From Acidithiobacillus sp. AMEEHan (lineage in GTDB: Bacteria; Pseudomonadota; Gammaproteobacteria; Acidithiobacillales; Acidithiobacillaceae), in assembly GCF_030996345.1 (NCBI RefSeq), contig NZ_CP118747.1, positions 804,001-868,000 on the forward strand: a stretch of DNA of 64,000 nt. Direction: 5' to 3'. Below are positions 25,734-34,397 of the stretch, in pieces (position 1 is the first letter of the stretch; every line of letters begins with the position of its first letter). Both the position numbers and the translations under genes were made by a program. The notes below the pieces were generated by a model. It ran no database searches, was not told the DNA's origin, and worked only from the letters and a program-made list of their open reading frames with translations.

Positions 25734-26862
25734 GCAACCAAAACCAAGAGGGGTTGTAACCCAATCGCCTGCAGGGCGCAAGGCATCTAGCCTGCCGCCG
25801 CCCGATCCCGCTGCCCAGGCCCACAGTCTGGCCCTGCAGGAGGAAATTCGCGCCCGCATCATCGCCGCCGGGGGGTGGATTTCCTTCGCCGAGTATATGG
25901 AGATGGCCCTCTATGCACCGGGAAAAGGCTACTACATGGCCGGCCAGCAGCGCTTTGGAGCAGCTGGCGACTTCATCACCGCCCCCGAGCTGGGTTCGGT
26001 GCTCGGGCGGGTTCTCGCCCGTACCCTGGCACCCGGGCTTGGGCACGACGGCATCCTCGAATTTGGTGGCGGCAGCGGGGCCCTCGCCGCACAGATCCAT
26101 GCCGCTCTGCCGCAGGTTCCGTACCACCTTCTGGAACCCAGCCCCGACCTGCAGGCGCAGCAGCGCGCTCGTTGCCCCACGGTGCAGCATCTACGGGAGT
26201 TCCCGAGCGAGTGGCAGGGCGTCTTTCTCGCCAACGAAGTGCTCGATGCCATGTCCGTCGCCGTCGTGGAAAAGATGCCAGATGGCTCTCTGCGCGAGAT
26301 GGGGGTAATGGCAGATGCCAACGGCTTTGCCTGGGCACCTTCGCCCCAGCCTCTCCCCGCGCCCTTGCTGCAGCCCCTGCGACCCTACCTCGCTGACTGG
26401 CCAGTGGGCTACCGTACCGAAGTCTGTCCAGCAGCGACGGCGTGGCTGCAGAGTCTGGCCGAGCGCTTGCAACGCGGCCGCATCCTCCTCATCGACTACG
26501 GCCAAGAAGCGGCGGCATATTACCATCCACAGCGCTACCGGGGCAGCTTGCGCGCCTACCATCGGCATCACCTTCTGGAAGAGCCCTTCTACTGGCCGGG
26601 GCTATGTGATCTGACGGCTGATGTCAATTTTTCCACCCTCATGGAAACGGCCGTGGCGTCAGGAATGCGGATCGTCTGGTATGGTCCCCTCGCGCGCTTT
26701 CTCGTCAGCCACGGTCTACCGGAGGTCTATGCAGAACTGCAGGCACAGGCCGGCGCGGAGCAGCGCCTCGCCCTCAACAACGAAATCAAGAAACTCACCC
26801 TGCCGCAGGAGATGGGAGAGCGTTTCCAGGTATTGATCTTGGAGAAAGGAAAGGAAGCATGA
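25732..26862 (+). CDS. MidA/NDUFAF7-family SAM-dependent methyltransferase
   Basis: A 376-residue class I methyltransferase of the DUF185 family. The mitochondrial homologue NDUFAF7/MidA dimethylates an arginine of a complex I subunit; the bacterial target is unknown. ISFAEYMEMALYAPGKGYY, FITAPELGSVLG and ILEFGGGSGALAAQI (SAM-binding) are clear. LLIDYGQEAAAYYHPQRYRG marks the second half. AGGAG lies four bases before the ATG at 25732. It is coupled downstream to a decayed Spx/ArsC-like gene. Confidence 0.88.
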   Translation: MQPKPRGVVTQSPAGRKASSLPPPDPAAQAHSLALQEEIRARIIAAGGWISFAEYMEMALYAPGKGYYMAGQQRFGAAGDFITAPELGSVLGRVLARTLAPGLGHDGILEFGGGSGALAAQIHAALPQVPYHLLEPSPDLQAQQRARCPTVQHLREFPSEWQGVFLANEVLDAMSVAVVEKMPDGSLREMGVMADANGFAWAPSPQPLPAPLLQPLRPYLADWPVGYRTEVCPAATAWLQSLAERLQRGRILLIDYGQEAAAYYHPQRYRGSLRAYHRHHLLEEPFYWPGLCDLTADVNFSTLMETAVASGMRIVWYGPLARFLVSHGLPEVYAELQAQAGAEQRLALNNEIKKLTLPQEMGERFQVLILEKGKEA

Positions 26863-27019
26863 GCATCACCGTCTAAGGCATTGCCAACTGCAGCACCCTA
26901 AAAAGGCCTTCGCCTGGTTGACCGAAGAAGGGCTGGCCTACCAATTTCACGACTACAAATAGGCCGAGGTGCCAGAAACGGCCCTGCAGCAATGGGCGGC
27001 GCACCTGCAAGGCCTCTAA
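26859..27019 (+). pseudogene. Decayed ArsC/Spx (YffB)-family gene
   Basis: The start codon overlaps the midA stop (ATGA) and encodes MSITV, then a TAA where a tyrosine codon is expected. GIANCSTLK, the thioredoxin-like N-terminus of the YffB/ArsC/Spx family, follows. The A-run at about 26904 is one base short, shifting the frame into KAFAWLTEEGLAYQFHDYK. A TAG then stands where a lysine is expected, followed by AEVPETALQQWAAHLQGL to a final TAA. Two stops and one frameshift mean the gene is dead. Its end overlaps the convergent hemN stop. Confidence 0.75.
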
Positions 27020-28398
27020 ATTACCCGCGAGAACTGCGTCTGGCTGCGTCCCAAGTAGGCGTCGAAGGCCATGCAGACGTGGCGCACCAGGAGACGTCCG
27101 GGGGGCAGCACCGTAATGGCCCGTTCTTCCAGATCGATCAGCCCATCCCCTGCCAACTCCTCCAGCCTCCTGCGGCTTGCGGCAAAATACCGCCAGAAAT
27201 CGATCCCATGCCGCCCCTCCACGGCAGCGAGATCGAGGCGAAAATCACAGATCAGGCGGGTGATTACCTCACGGCGCAGCAGATCGTCGGCGCTCAGGCG
27301 CAGCCCCCGCTCCACTGGCAGACGTCCCGCATCCACCGCCGCTCCCCAGGCCTCGAGGTCTTTGCGGTTTTGGCTGTAACTCGGGCCCACCATGGCGATG
27401 GCGCTCATGCCAAAGGCCAGGAGGTCAGCATTGGCGTGGGTGGAATAGCCCTGAAAATTGCGGTAGAGCTGGCCCTGTTGTTGCGCCCGGGTCAGCTCGT
27501 CCTCGGGCAGGGCAAAGTGATCCATGCCGATATATACATAACCGGCAGCCTCCAGGGCGCTGATGCTGTGCTGCAGGATCTCCAGTTTCTGCGCGGGACT
27601 GGGCAGATCCTCGGCGCGAATGCGGCGCTGCGGCGGGAAGCGCTCGGGAAGATGGGCATAATTGAACAACGACAGCCGATCCGGGCGCAGGGAAATGATT
27701 TGCGCCAAGGTTTCGGCGAAGCTCTGCGGGCTTTGCAACGGCAGCCCATAGATCAGATCGAGACTGACGGAGCGATAGCCGAGGCTGCGTGCCTCGTGCA
27801 GCAGTTCTGCAACCAGATCCAGGCTTTGCTCGCGGTGTACCGCCTTCTGCACCGCGGGGTCGAGATCCTGCACCCCCATGCTCAAGCGATTCCAGCCACG
27901 GCTACGCAGCAGGGCCAGCACCCCCGGCTCGATGGCACGCGGGTCGACTTCAATCCCATATTCGCCCGCATCATCATCGAGCAGATGGAACTGCGACTGG
28001 ATCCCGTCCACCAGACGCTCCAGATCCGCGCGCAGCAAGAAAGTGGGGGTGCCACCGCCAAAATGCAGTTGGGTGACCGGGCGCTGCGCATCGATATCGC
28101 GCCGGCTCAGGGCCATTTCCTGCAGCAATCTCTCCACATAAGGCTGCCCCCATTCCCGATGGCGAGTCACCACCTTGGTGCAGGCGCAGTAAAAACACAG
28201 ATGCTCACAGAAAGGGATATGGAAATATAGCGACAGCGGCCTGCCACTCGCGTTGCTGGCGCGCAGCTCGGCCCGCAAGGCGCCTTCATCGAACTCCGAT
28301 TGGAATTGCGGCGCTGTTGGGTAGGAGGTATAGCGCGGCCCTGGCTGGTCATAGCGCCGAATCAAGTCGATATCGAAAAGTACCGTCTCCGTGCCCAT
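27016..28398 (-). CDS. hemN: Oxygen-independent coproporphyrinogen III oxidase
   Basis: A 460-residue radical-SAM enzyme that decarboxylates coproporphyrinogen III to protoporphyrinogen IX without oxygen. It begins DLIRRYDQPGPRYTSYPTAP, as true HemN does. It carries CEHLCFYCAC, the four-cysteine cluster motif, and then QLHFGGGTPTFL. RISMGVQ-like and NRLSMGVQD segments and the C-terminal HemN domain are present, which separates it from HemW-type proteins. It is convergent with the midA cluster. Confidence 0.95.
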   Translation of the reverse strand: MGTETVLFDIDLIRRYDQPGPRYTSYPTAPQFQSEFDEGALRAELRASNASGRPLSLYFHIPFCEHLCFYCACTKVVTRHREWGQPYVERLLQEMALSRRDIDAQRPVTQLHFGGGTPTFLLRADLERLVDGIQSQFHLLDDDAGEYGIEVDPRAIEPGVLALLRSRGWNRLSMGVQDLDPAVQKAVHREQSLDLVAELLHEARSLGYRSVSLDLIYGLPLQSPQSFAETLAQIISLRPDRLSLFNYAHLPERFPPQRRIRAEDLPSPAQKLEILQHSISALEAAGYVYIGMDHFALPEDELTRAQQQGQLYRNFQGYSTHANADLLAFGMSAIAMVGPSYSQNRKDLEAWGAAVDAGRLPVERGLRLSADDLLRREVITRLICDFRLDLAAVEGRHGIDFWRYFAASRRRLEELAGDGLIDLEERAITVLPPGRLLVRHVCMAFDAYLGRSQTQFSRVI

Positions 28399-28430
28399 CC
28401 TTTCTCCTCCTGTGCCTGGAGCCCCTGCCC

Positions 28431-29354
28431 CTACAAGCTGCGAATGCCGCGCAGCTCGCTGCTCGCACTGGCGCGAATTTCACGCAGAAACGCCTGGAGA
28501 TGGGGCTGCTCACTTTGCCCCTGCAAAGTGGCCGCTTCCAGGTCCTGCCAAAGTCCCTGCGGCCCCAGCGGCAGGGCGCGCACGTAGCCGCGATCGCCAT
28601 AGCTGCTCACCGCCCAGGCAGGCAAGGCGGCAATCCCCTGCCCCGAGGCCACCAATTGCAGGATGATGACCGTCAGTTCCGCTTGCCGCCGCCGCCAGGG
28701 TTGCACACCGGCGGGGTGCAAAAATTCTCGGAACAGGTCCAAGCGCCGGTCTTCCACCGGATAGGTGATGACGGTCTCCTCCAGGAAATCCTCGGGCAGC
28801 AGAAAGGGACGTTCGGCAAGGGGATGCCGGGGGCTCAGCAGTGCCACCACCTCGTAGCTGAATAGGGCATGGCGCTCGATTTCGCCGGGCAGGGCCTCGG
28901 AGGCGCTGAGAATGGCCAGGTCCGCCTGATAGCCGCGCAGCAATTGCACCGGGTCCTGCTGAAACCCCGAGGCGATGTCCATTTCGACATCCGGCCAGCC
29001 AGCACGAAACTGATCCATGGCCGGGGTGAGCCAATCGAAACAGGTATGACACTCCACCGCGATGCGCAGCCGCCCACCCCGTCCCGAGGCGAGTCGGCGC
29101 AACTCCTCCTGGGTGCGCCGCAGGGCGGGCAGAACCTCCCGCGCGAGGGCATAGAGCCGCTCCCCCGCCGGGCTGAGGCGCAGGTTGTTGCCGCTATCGC
29201 GATCAAAGATCTTGATCTCGAATTCATTCTCCAGGCCGCGCAGTTGGTGCGAGAGGGCCGACTGGGTCAGGTGCAGACGCTGCGCCGCCGCAGCAATACT
29301 ACCGTGTTGCAGGACCGCTTCGATGGTGCGCAGCTGACGAATATCGATGGGCAT
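28431..29354 (-). CDS. LysR-family regulator, MetR-like
   Basis: A 307-residue LysR-type regulator. The N-terminal helix-turn-helix runs RQLRTIEAVLQHGSIAAAAQ and LTQSALSHQLRGLE. The effector domain starts LRIAVECHTCFDWLTPAMDQF, closely like MetR, the homocysteine-responsive activator of methionine genes. No met gene is adjacent, so its regulon is unknown. The ATG at 29354 has AAGG six bases upstream. It is divergent from the phosphate-porin operon, so it might also act on that intergenic region. Confidence 0.82.
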   Translation of the reverse strand: MPIDIRQLRTIEAVLQHGSIAAAAQRLHLTQSALSHQLRGLENEFEIKIFDRDSGNNLRLSPAGERLYALAREVLPALRRTQEELRRLASGRGGRLRIAVECHTCFDWLTPAMDQFRAGWPDVEMDIASGFQQDPVQLLRGYQADLAILSASEALPGEIERHALFSYEVVALLSPRHPLAERPFLLPEDFLEETVITYPVEDRRLDLFREFLHPAGVQPWRRRQAELTVIILQLVASGQGIAALPAWAVSSYGDRGYVRALPLGPQGLWQDLEAATLQGQSEQPHLQAFLREIRASASSELRGIRSL

Positions 29355-29415
29355 GGTCGACCTTGGTTCAAGCTCTTGGTGAATCATACGCCAGCCCGGG
29401 AAAAGAAGGCAGCCA

Positions 29416-29471
29416 TTGTCACAAAAGTGACATAAAAGGTTCATAAAAATGTAACAATCCTTTGCTATAGT
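29416..29471 (+). promoter_or_regulatory. Pho box and promoter of the phosphate-porin operon
   Basis: Four 11-base units in tandem at 29416-29459: TTGTCACAAAA, GTGACATAAAA, GGTTCATAAAA and ATGTAACAATC. They fit the PhoB pattern of CTGTCAT-like 7-mers separated by AT-rich 4-mers. A -10 box TATAGT follows at 29466, six bases after the last unit, and there is no -35 box. This is the layout of PhoB-activated promoters. It supports phosphate-starvation control of the porin gene at 29590 and of the phytase-like gene behind it. Confidence 0.7.
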
Positions 29472-29589
29472 GCGACGCTCAAGACGATAGTGTAAAGAGC
29501 GTATGCAACTATCAGGACCACCCTCTCCAGCAGGAAGGGATCCGGCTGGCCTCTTTGCAGTATCCACCAACTGTAGAGGGAGTTCGATC

Positions 29590-30894
29590 ATGAAAAAGCG
29601 CTTCATTCTGGTGGCGACAGCCGCCCTTTCTGCCATTCCCGTCTTGGCGCAGGCCGATGAATCCACGGTACTGCGCTCGAATCACGACGATTACAGCCTG
29701 ATCCTCGGCGGACGCATCCAGGCGGATTATGCCACCTACTTCAACAAAACCTTTGTTGGCCCGAACGGATCCGTCACCGATGAGGGAGCCGCTGGCGCCA
29801 AATTGCGGCGGGCGCGTATTTTCACCGCGGGCAAGATTGCCAAGGATTGGAAATTCAAATTTCAGTATGAATTCACCGACTCTGGCGCAGCGGGTTTCAA
29901 GGATGCCTACTTTGCTTACACCGGCTTGATCCCCGGTAATACCATTACCCTTGGCCAGTCGAAGACCTTTTTCACCATGGACCAGTTGAATAGCTCCAAC
30001 GACAATGTCTTCATGGAGCGGCCCCTGCTCGAAGGACTCGACACCTACGGCGATCGTCGCATGGGTCTGAAGATCACCCAGAGTGGGGATAACTGGATGC
30101 TGGGACTCGGTGGTTTCATGAACGCCCTCGACGAAAAGATGTACACCAAATACAGTGGCGTGGCGCGTACCGCTTACACCAAGCAGCAGACCTTGGCGTC
30201 GATCAGCAATACCACCAGTAACCAAAGCGGTATCTACACCATCTCTGGCCGCGCCACCTACGCCCCGCTGCATAGCGAGGGCAGCGACCTCTTCTTTGGT
30301 GCCGACCTCAACTATACCGGCTTTGGTGACAAGAACGCCGCTGCCTTCTATGGCACCCGTCCCGAAACCAGCATTGCCGGCACCAAGCTGCTCGAGGCTT
30401 ATGTCAGTAACCCTAGCAGTCAGTTCAACTACACCCTGGAGACGGCCGCGGTGGCGGGGCCCTTCTCCCTCGAAGGGGCCTACGTGGGCATGAACGTTTC
30501 CCGTCGCCTGGGCCTGCCCACTGCCACTTTCAATGGCTATTACGTGCAGGCCAGCTACACCCTCACTGGCCAGCCACGCAATTTCAAGCCCAAGCTAGGC
30601 GAATTCCATTATCTCAAGGACATTGGTCCGGGCGGAGCCTGGGAAGTGGCCATGCGTTTCGATCAATTGAACCTGAATGACGCGAACGCCGGCATTTACG
30701 GCGGACGCGGCAACCAGATCACCGCCGGCATCAACTGGTATGCCAACGAACATGTGCGCTTGATGCTGGACTACAGCCATGCCCATGTGGAGGCCATCCC
30801 GACCAGCCAGCCCAGCAACGCGACTTGGTGGAATGACCCGCGCTACAACACGGATATGAATATCCTGCAGTTCCGCGGGCAGTTCCTGTTCTGA
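29590..30894 (+). CDS. Phosphate-selective porin (OprO/OprP-like)
   Basis: A 434-residue outer membrane beta-barrel with a signal peptide (ATAALSAIPVLAQA). It matches the phosphate-selective porin O/P family: LILGGRIQADYATYFNK near the N-terminus, LRRARIFTAGKIAKDWKFKF, TLGQSKTFFTMDQLNSSND, and a final FRGQFLF ending in phenylalanine as barrels do. It should admit phosphate or polyphosphate. GAGGGAG precedes the ATG at 29590, and a Pho box lies in the promoter. Confidence 0.88.
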   Translation: MKKRFILVATAALSAIPVLAQADESTVLRSNHDDYSLILGGRIQADYATYFNKTFVGPNGSVTDEGAAGAKLRRARIFTAGKIAKDWKFKFQYEFTDSGAAGFKDAYFAYTGLIPGNTITLGQSKTFFTMDQLNSSNDNVFMERPLLEGLDTYGDRRMGLKITQSGDNWMLGLGGFMNALDEKMYTKYSGVARTAYTKQQTLASISNTTSNQSGIYTISGRATYAPLHSEGSDLFFGADLNYTGFGDKNAAAFYGTRPETSIAGTKLLEAYVSNPSSQFNYTLETAAVAGPFSLEGAYVGMNVSRRLGLPTATFNGYYVQASYTLTGQPRNFKPKLGEFHYLKDIGPGGAWEVAMRFDQLNLNDANAGIYGGRGNQITAGINWYANEHVRLMLDYSHAHVEAIPTSQPSNATWWNDPRYNTDMNILQFRGQFLF

Positions 30895-30907
30895 TTCTTT
30901 CTCTTCC

Positions 30908-30930
30908 GGAGGGGGATTCCCCCTCCTTTT
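30908..30930 (+). terminator. Intrinsic terminator or attenuator after the porin gene
   Basis: An 8-bp stem GGAGGGGG/CCCCCTCC with a three-base loop is followed by TTTT, 13 bases after the porin stop and just before the phytase-like gene. Partial termination would lower expression of the downstream gene relative to the porin. Confidence 0.6.
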
Positions 30931-30941
30931 CCGGAGCCTTC

Positions 30942-32225
30942 ATGCGCTATTTTTCTCTCCTTGCAGTCGTTTGTTCTACGCTACTCTCCACCTCTGTCAG
31001 TCAGGCGGCAGAGCTGGACAGTACCTCCCTGCGCCAGCCCCTTGCCAGCGTGGTCGTGGCCGGTCGGGAGCTGCATCTGAGCATCGGCCCCGGCAGTGGT
31101 CTGACCCACGCCCACGGCACAGCGTGGACCGAGTTCTACGCCGTCAGCGATCGGGGCCCGAATATCCCCTGCGACAAGAGTGGCAAGGTGCTCGGCAAAG
31201 AAGTCTGTGGCAAAGCTGAGGTGATTTTTCCCATCCCGGGTTACACCCCCAGCATTTATCCCCTGACGGTGCAGGCAGGCCAGGTAACCCTGCGCGGAGA
31301 ACCGATTCCGCTGCACGCCAGCAATGGGCAGAACTTCACCGGCCTGCCGCCCCAGCTTCCCAAAGGCGAGAAGCCCGTGAATGCGCAACTCCAGCCGCTG
31401 CCATTCTCCCCCAACGGGGTCGATACGGAGTGTATCTCTGCACTCGCGCAGGGCGGTTTCTGGATCGGCGAGGAATATGGGCCGAGTCTGCTCCGGGTGG
31501 CAGCCAATGGCGTCGTCGAGGAGCGCCTGGTCCCCAGGGGTACGGCGGGCTTCTATTCAGGCAGCGCCGTCCCGGTGCGCGCCGTGCTGCCGCCGTTGCT
31601 GGCCCAGCGCAAGCTCAACCGCGGCTTTGAGGGGATGGCCCTGGCGCCGGACCAAAAACTGCTGTTCGTCGCCCTGCAAAGCCCCCTGGCCAATCCCAAT
31701 GACGACACGGCGAAGCAGTCCCGGATCGACCGGCTGATTGCCCTGCATCTCGATGCCGATGGCAACTTTGCCGGAATGGCCGGTGGCTATGCCGTAGAAT
31801 TTCCCAAGATCGAAGATTTTGCTCCGGGCGAAAAGCAGAAAGATCTCAAACTCTCGGCTATGAGCGCGGTAGATGATCAGCGCGTTCTGCTGATGCTGCG
31901 GGCCGGCAGCAAGGTTGCGGTCTATCTGGCCAATCTTGACGGCGCCACCAAGCTGATCGGCACAGCGTGGGCCCGGCCGGATACCCATCCCAGCCTGGAA
32001 GAGCAAAATGATCTGGCCAAGGTCGGCGTCAAGCCGGTTTCCCTGCATCTGCTCTGGGAAAGCGACGATGCCTTTGGCAAGGGTCTGGGGAAAGTCGAGG
32101 GTATGAGCCTGGTGGATGGCAGGAGCCTGCTCTTCATCAGCGATAATGACTTTGGCATTGCAGGTGGAAAAAGCACGGTCTGGGAATATCCCCTGAGCGA
32201 CGAGGCACAGCGACTATTGCGCTGA
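30942..32225 (+). CDS. Phytase-like esterase (PF13449 type), secreted
   Basis: A 427-residue secreted protein (signal peptide ending SVSQAA) of the esterase-like activity of phytase family, a beta-propeller. It shows FYAVSDRGPNIPC near residue 65, DTECISALAQGGFWIGEEYGPSLLRV in the middle, LNRGFEGMALAPDQKLLF, and GLGKVEGMSLVDGRSLLFISDNDFG near the end. It probably releases phosphate from organic esters in the periplasm, which would then enter the Pho response. It lies 48 bases behind the phosphate porin. Start by GGAG five bases upstream. Confidence 0.82.
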   Translation: MRYFSLLAVVCSTLLSTSVSQAAELDSTSLRQPLASVVVAGRELHLSIGPGSGLTHAHGTAWTEFYAVSDRGPNIPCDKSGKVLGKEVCGKAEVIFPIPGYTPSIYPLTVQAGQVTLRGEPIPLHASNGQNFTGLPPQLPKGEKPVNAQLQPLPFSPNGVDTECISALAQGGFWIGEEYGPSLLRVAANGVVEERLVPRGTAGFYSGSAVPVRAVLPPLLAQRKLNRGFEGMALAPDQKLLFVALQSPLANPNDDTAKQSRIDRLIALHLDADGNFAGMAGGYAVEFPKIEDFAPGEKQKDLKLSAMSAVDDQRVLLMLRAGSKVAVYLANLDGATKLIGTAWARPDTHPSLEEQNDLAKVGVKPVSLHLLWESDDAFGKGLGKVEGMSLVDGRSLLFISDNDFGIAGGKSTVWEYPLSDEAQRLLR

Positions 32226-32275
32226 GGCAGTGAGGCAGACTTCTCCTCTGGTGGCGAAATATAAATTACGATATA

Positions 32276-32331
32276 ACGTCATAAAAGGTTCACGGAACTG
32301 TCATCATGCTGTCACATTCCGTTGTTATCCT
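32276..32331 (+). promoter_or_regulatory. Second Pho box and promoter
   Basis: Four 11-base units at 32276-32319: ACGTCATAAAA, GGTTCACGGAA, CTGTCATCATG and CTGTCACATTC. The last two form an almost exact match to the E. coli Pho box (CTGTCAT-N4-CTGTCAC). A -10-like TATCCT at 32326-32331 begins six bases after the last unit, the same distance as at the first Pho box. It should drive the porin at 32368. Confidence 0.75.
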
Positions 32332-32367
32332 GACAATGTTGCAAATACACCGAAGAGGAGAATGCCC

Positions 32368-33711
32368 ATGTCGTACAAGCACCGCGCCACCACGCTGGCG
32401 GTACTGCTGACCCTAACGGGTTTCAGTGCTGCCGCTCACGCTGCCAGTAGCGCCGATTCTTTGAAGAGCTGGATCACCGACGGTACCGTCGACGGTCAGG
32501 TCCGCGCCTACTATTTTGATCGCTTCTTCGGCAAAAACGCCACCAACCTCAGTGCCTTTTCCCTGGGCGGTTACATCAATGCCCATACGGCTTCTTTGGC
32601 CGGCTTTAGCGCCGATGTCGGCTTCTACACCGCTAACAGCCTGGGTGCCAACCGCGTCAATCCGGATGTCACCCTCATGGGCACTGGCACTTCCATCAAT
32701 GCCCTGGGTCAGGCCTATCTGCAATATGAAATTCCGCAGGTCGTCCTCATTCGTGCTGGCAACCAAATTGTCAACACCCCCTGGGTCAATGGCTCCGATT
32801 CCCGCGTAATTCCTGCTACTTACCAAGGCGTCTTTGCCCAGGTTTCTCCGTATTGTGGCTGGAACATCTACGGCATGCGCATCTTCCGCTGGAAGAGCCG
32901 TACCTCGGGCGACTACTACCGCGATAACCTCTACTACCAAACGGGCTTTGACGGCGATCCCATTTATGGTGGCTCAGCCGTTGTTCCCAACACCGATACC
33001 GCCTCCAATGGCGTTCTTGCCTTCGGCACCAGCTACAAGCGCTACGGCATCGATGCCCAGGCCTGGTACTACAATTTCTATCAGTTCACCCAAACCGTCT
33101 ATGGGGACGCCCAGTACACCCTCAAGACCGGCAGCGGTGTAGATCCTTTCCTCGGAGCGCAGGTCAATCGCGAGTGGGAGAGCAACAGCCTGCTGAACTC
33201 CAGCTATGCGCCGGGGACCAAGCCCATCGATGGCTTCAAAGGCAATGGGGTCAACAGCACCGCCTGGGGTGTGATCGGCGGTATCGACTATGACGGCGGC
33301 AGCGCAATCCTCGGCAAGGGTCAGTTGGCAGCGAGCTACAACGAGATCCTCTACCATCAGGGGGCCGTGGGTGGTGGCGCCATCGTCTCGCCATATACCG
33401 TGGGTTACGCCACCGATCCGCTCTACACCACTTCCATGATCCGCGGGTTGGTGGAAATGGGACCCGGCAACGGTTGGAAGGTCAAGTGGACGCAGCACTT
33501 CCTGAGCAACCAGTTCCTCTTCATGGCCGCCTATGCCCAGTACCACCTGCAGACCGCGGGATATGCCAACGACATCTACGGCGATCTTACCTACTTCCCC
33601 CAGGGTTGGCTCAAGGGGCTCTCCATTCGTGATCGCGTGGAGGTTGCGCACGGAGACCTGTCGACGGGATATTTCATCTACAACCGCGTCATGCTGACCT
33701 ACGACTTCTAA
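32368..33711 (+). CDS. Outer membrane porin (OprD-like)
   Basis: A 447-residue beta-barrel with a signal peptide (GFSAAAHAASS). GQVRAYYFDRFF, alternating aromatic strands, an ALGQAYLQYEIPQVVLIRAGNQ segment and a terminal VMLTYDF resemble OprD/DcaP-type porins. The substrate is unknown, but its Pho box implies it serves phosphate-starved cells. GAGGAG lies seven bases before the ATG at 32368; the ATG at 32362 is too close to the Shine-Dalgarno. Confidence 0.75.
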   Translation: MSYKHRATTLAVLLTLTGFSAAAHAASSADSLKSWITDGTVDGQVRAYYFDRFFGKNATNLSAFSLGGYINAHTASLAGFSADVGFYTANSLGANRVNPDVTLMGTGTSINALGQAYLQYEIPQVVLIRAGNQIVNTPWVNGSDSRVIPATYQGVFAQVSPYCGWNIYGMRIFRWKSRTSGDYYRDNLYYQTGFDGDPIYGGSAVVPNTDTASNGVLAFGTSYKRYGIDAQAWYYNFYQFTQTVYGDAQYTLKTGSGVDPFLGAQVNREWESNSLLNSSYAPGTKPIDGFKGNGVNSTAWGVIGGIDYDGGSAILGKGQLAASYNEILYHQGAVGGGAIVSPYTVGYATDPLYTTSMIRGLVEMGPGNGWKVKWTQHFLSNQFLFMAAYAQYHLQTAGYANDIYGDLTYFPQGWLKGLSIRDRVEVAHGDLSTGYFIYNRVMLTYDF

Positions 33712-33762
33712 GACTTCCTGCCCTGCGGCCTCGACCGCAGGGCTTACCAGGAGAAAAGAACC

Positions 33763-34311
33763 ATGCGCATTACCCATACCTTGCTACTCGCTGCCGTCCT
33801 CGTTTCTGCCGCTGGCTGTGCCGAGGCCCCATTCTCTGGTTGTCCAGCGAAGAAGGCGCCGGTCGCCGCGCCGGCCCCGGCGCCAGTGCCCACTCCGGCT
33901 CCGGCTCCAGCACCCATCGCGCCGGTGCAGAAAACGGTACTGGAAAGCAAACCGATCACCATTACCGGCATCAACTTCAAGCTCAACTCCGCCAAGCTGC
34001 TCAGCCATGACATCCAGGTTCTGGATGAAGTCGCCGCCTTTGCCGGGAAACACCCGGATGCGGTTCTGAACGTCAATGGCTACTGCAGCAAGGTCGGAAG
34101 CTACGCCTACAACCTCAAACTCTCCGAGCAGCGTGCGGAGAGCGTGGCGAAATATCTGGAAGCCCATGGCGTGGCTCGTGATCGTATGGTGCTCAAGGGA
34201 CACTCCTATGAGGACCCGATTGCCAGCAATGCCACGCCGGAAGGTCGCTTCCAGAACCAGCGCGTGGAGATCAATTCCACGATCAAGGTGGAAAAGACTG
34301 TCACCGAGTAA
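33763..34311 (+). CDS. OmpA-family lipoprotein
   Basis: A 182-residue lipoprotein: signal with lipobox SAAGC, a proline/alanine linker, then an OmpA-C peptidoglycan-binding domain (INFKLNSAKLLSHDIQVLDEV; LSEQRAESVAKYLEAHGV; NQRVEI). It lies 51 bases behind the Pho-regulated porin and before a strong terminator, so it is probably the last gene of that unit, tethering the outer membrane to the wall. Confidence 0.85.
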   Translation: MRITHTLLLAAVLVSAAGCAEAPFSGCPAKKAPVAAPAPAPVPTPAPAPAPIAPVQKTVLESKPITITGINFKLNSAKLLSHDIQVLDEVAAFAGKHPDAVLNVNGYCSKVGSYAYNLKLSEQRAESVAKYLEAHGVARDRMVLKGHSYEDPIASNATPEGRFQNQRVEINSTIKVEKTVTE

Positions 34312-34374
34312 TTCGCACGCAAGCGCAAACGATTTCAACCCTGCAGTGCTTCGGCATTGCTCCTCCTCTGCCTC

Positions 34375-34397
34375 GCCCCGCCACGCGGGGCTTTTTT
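34375..34397 (+). terminator. Intrinsic terminator of the Pho cluster
   Basis: A 7-bp stem GCCCCGC/GCGGGGC with loop CAC is followed by TTTTTT, 64 bases after the OmpA-family lipoprotein gene. It closes the rightward cluster against the convergent ATPase gene, whose stop codon it touches. Confidence 0.85.
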
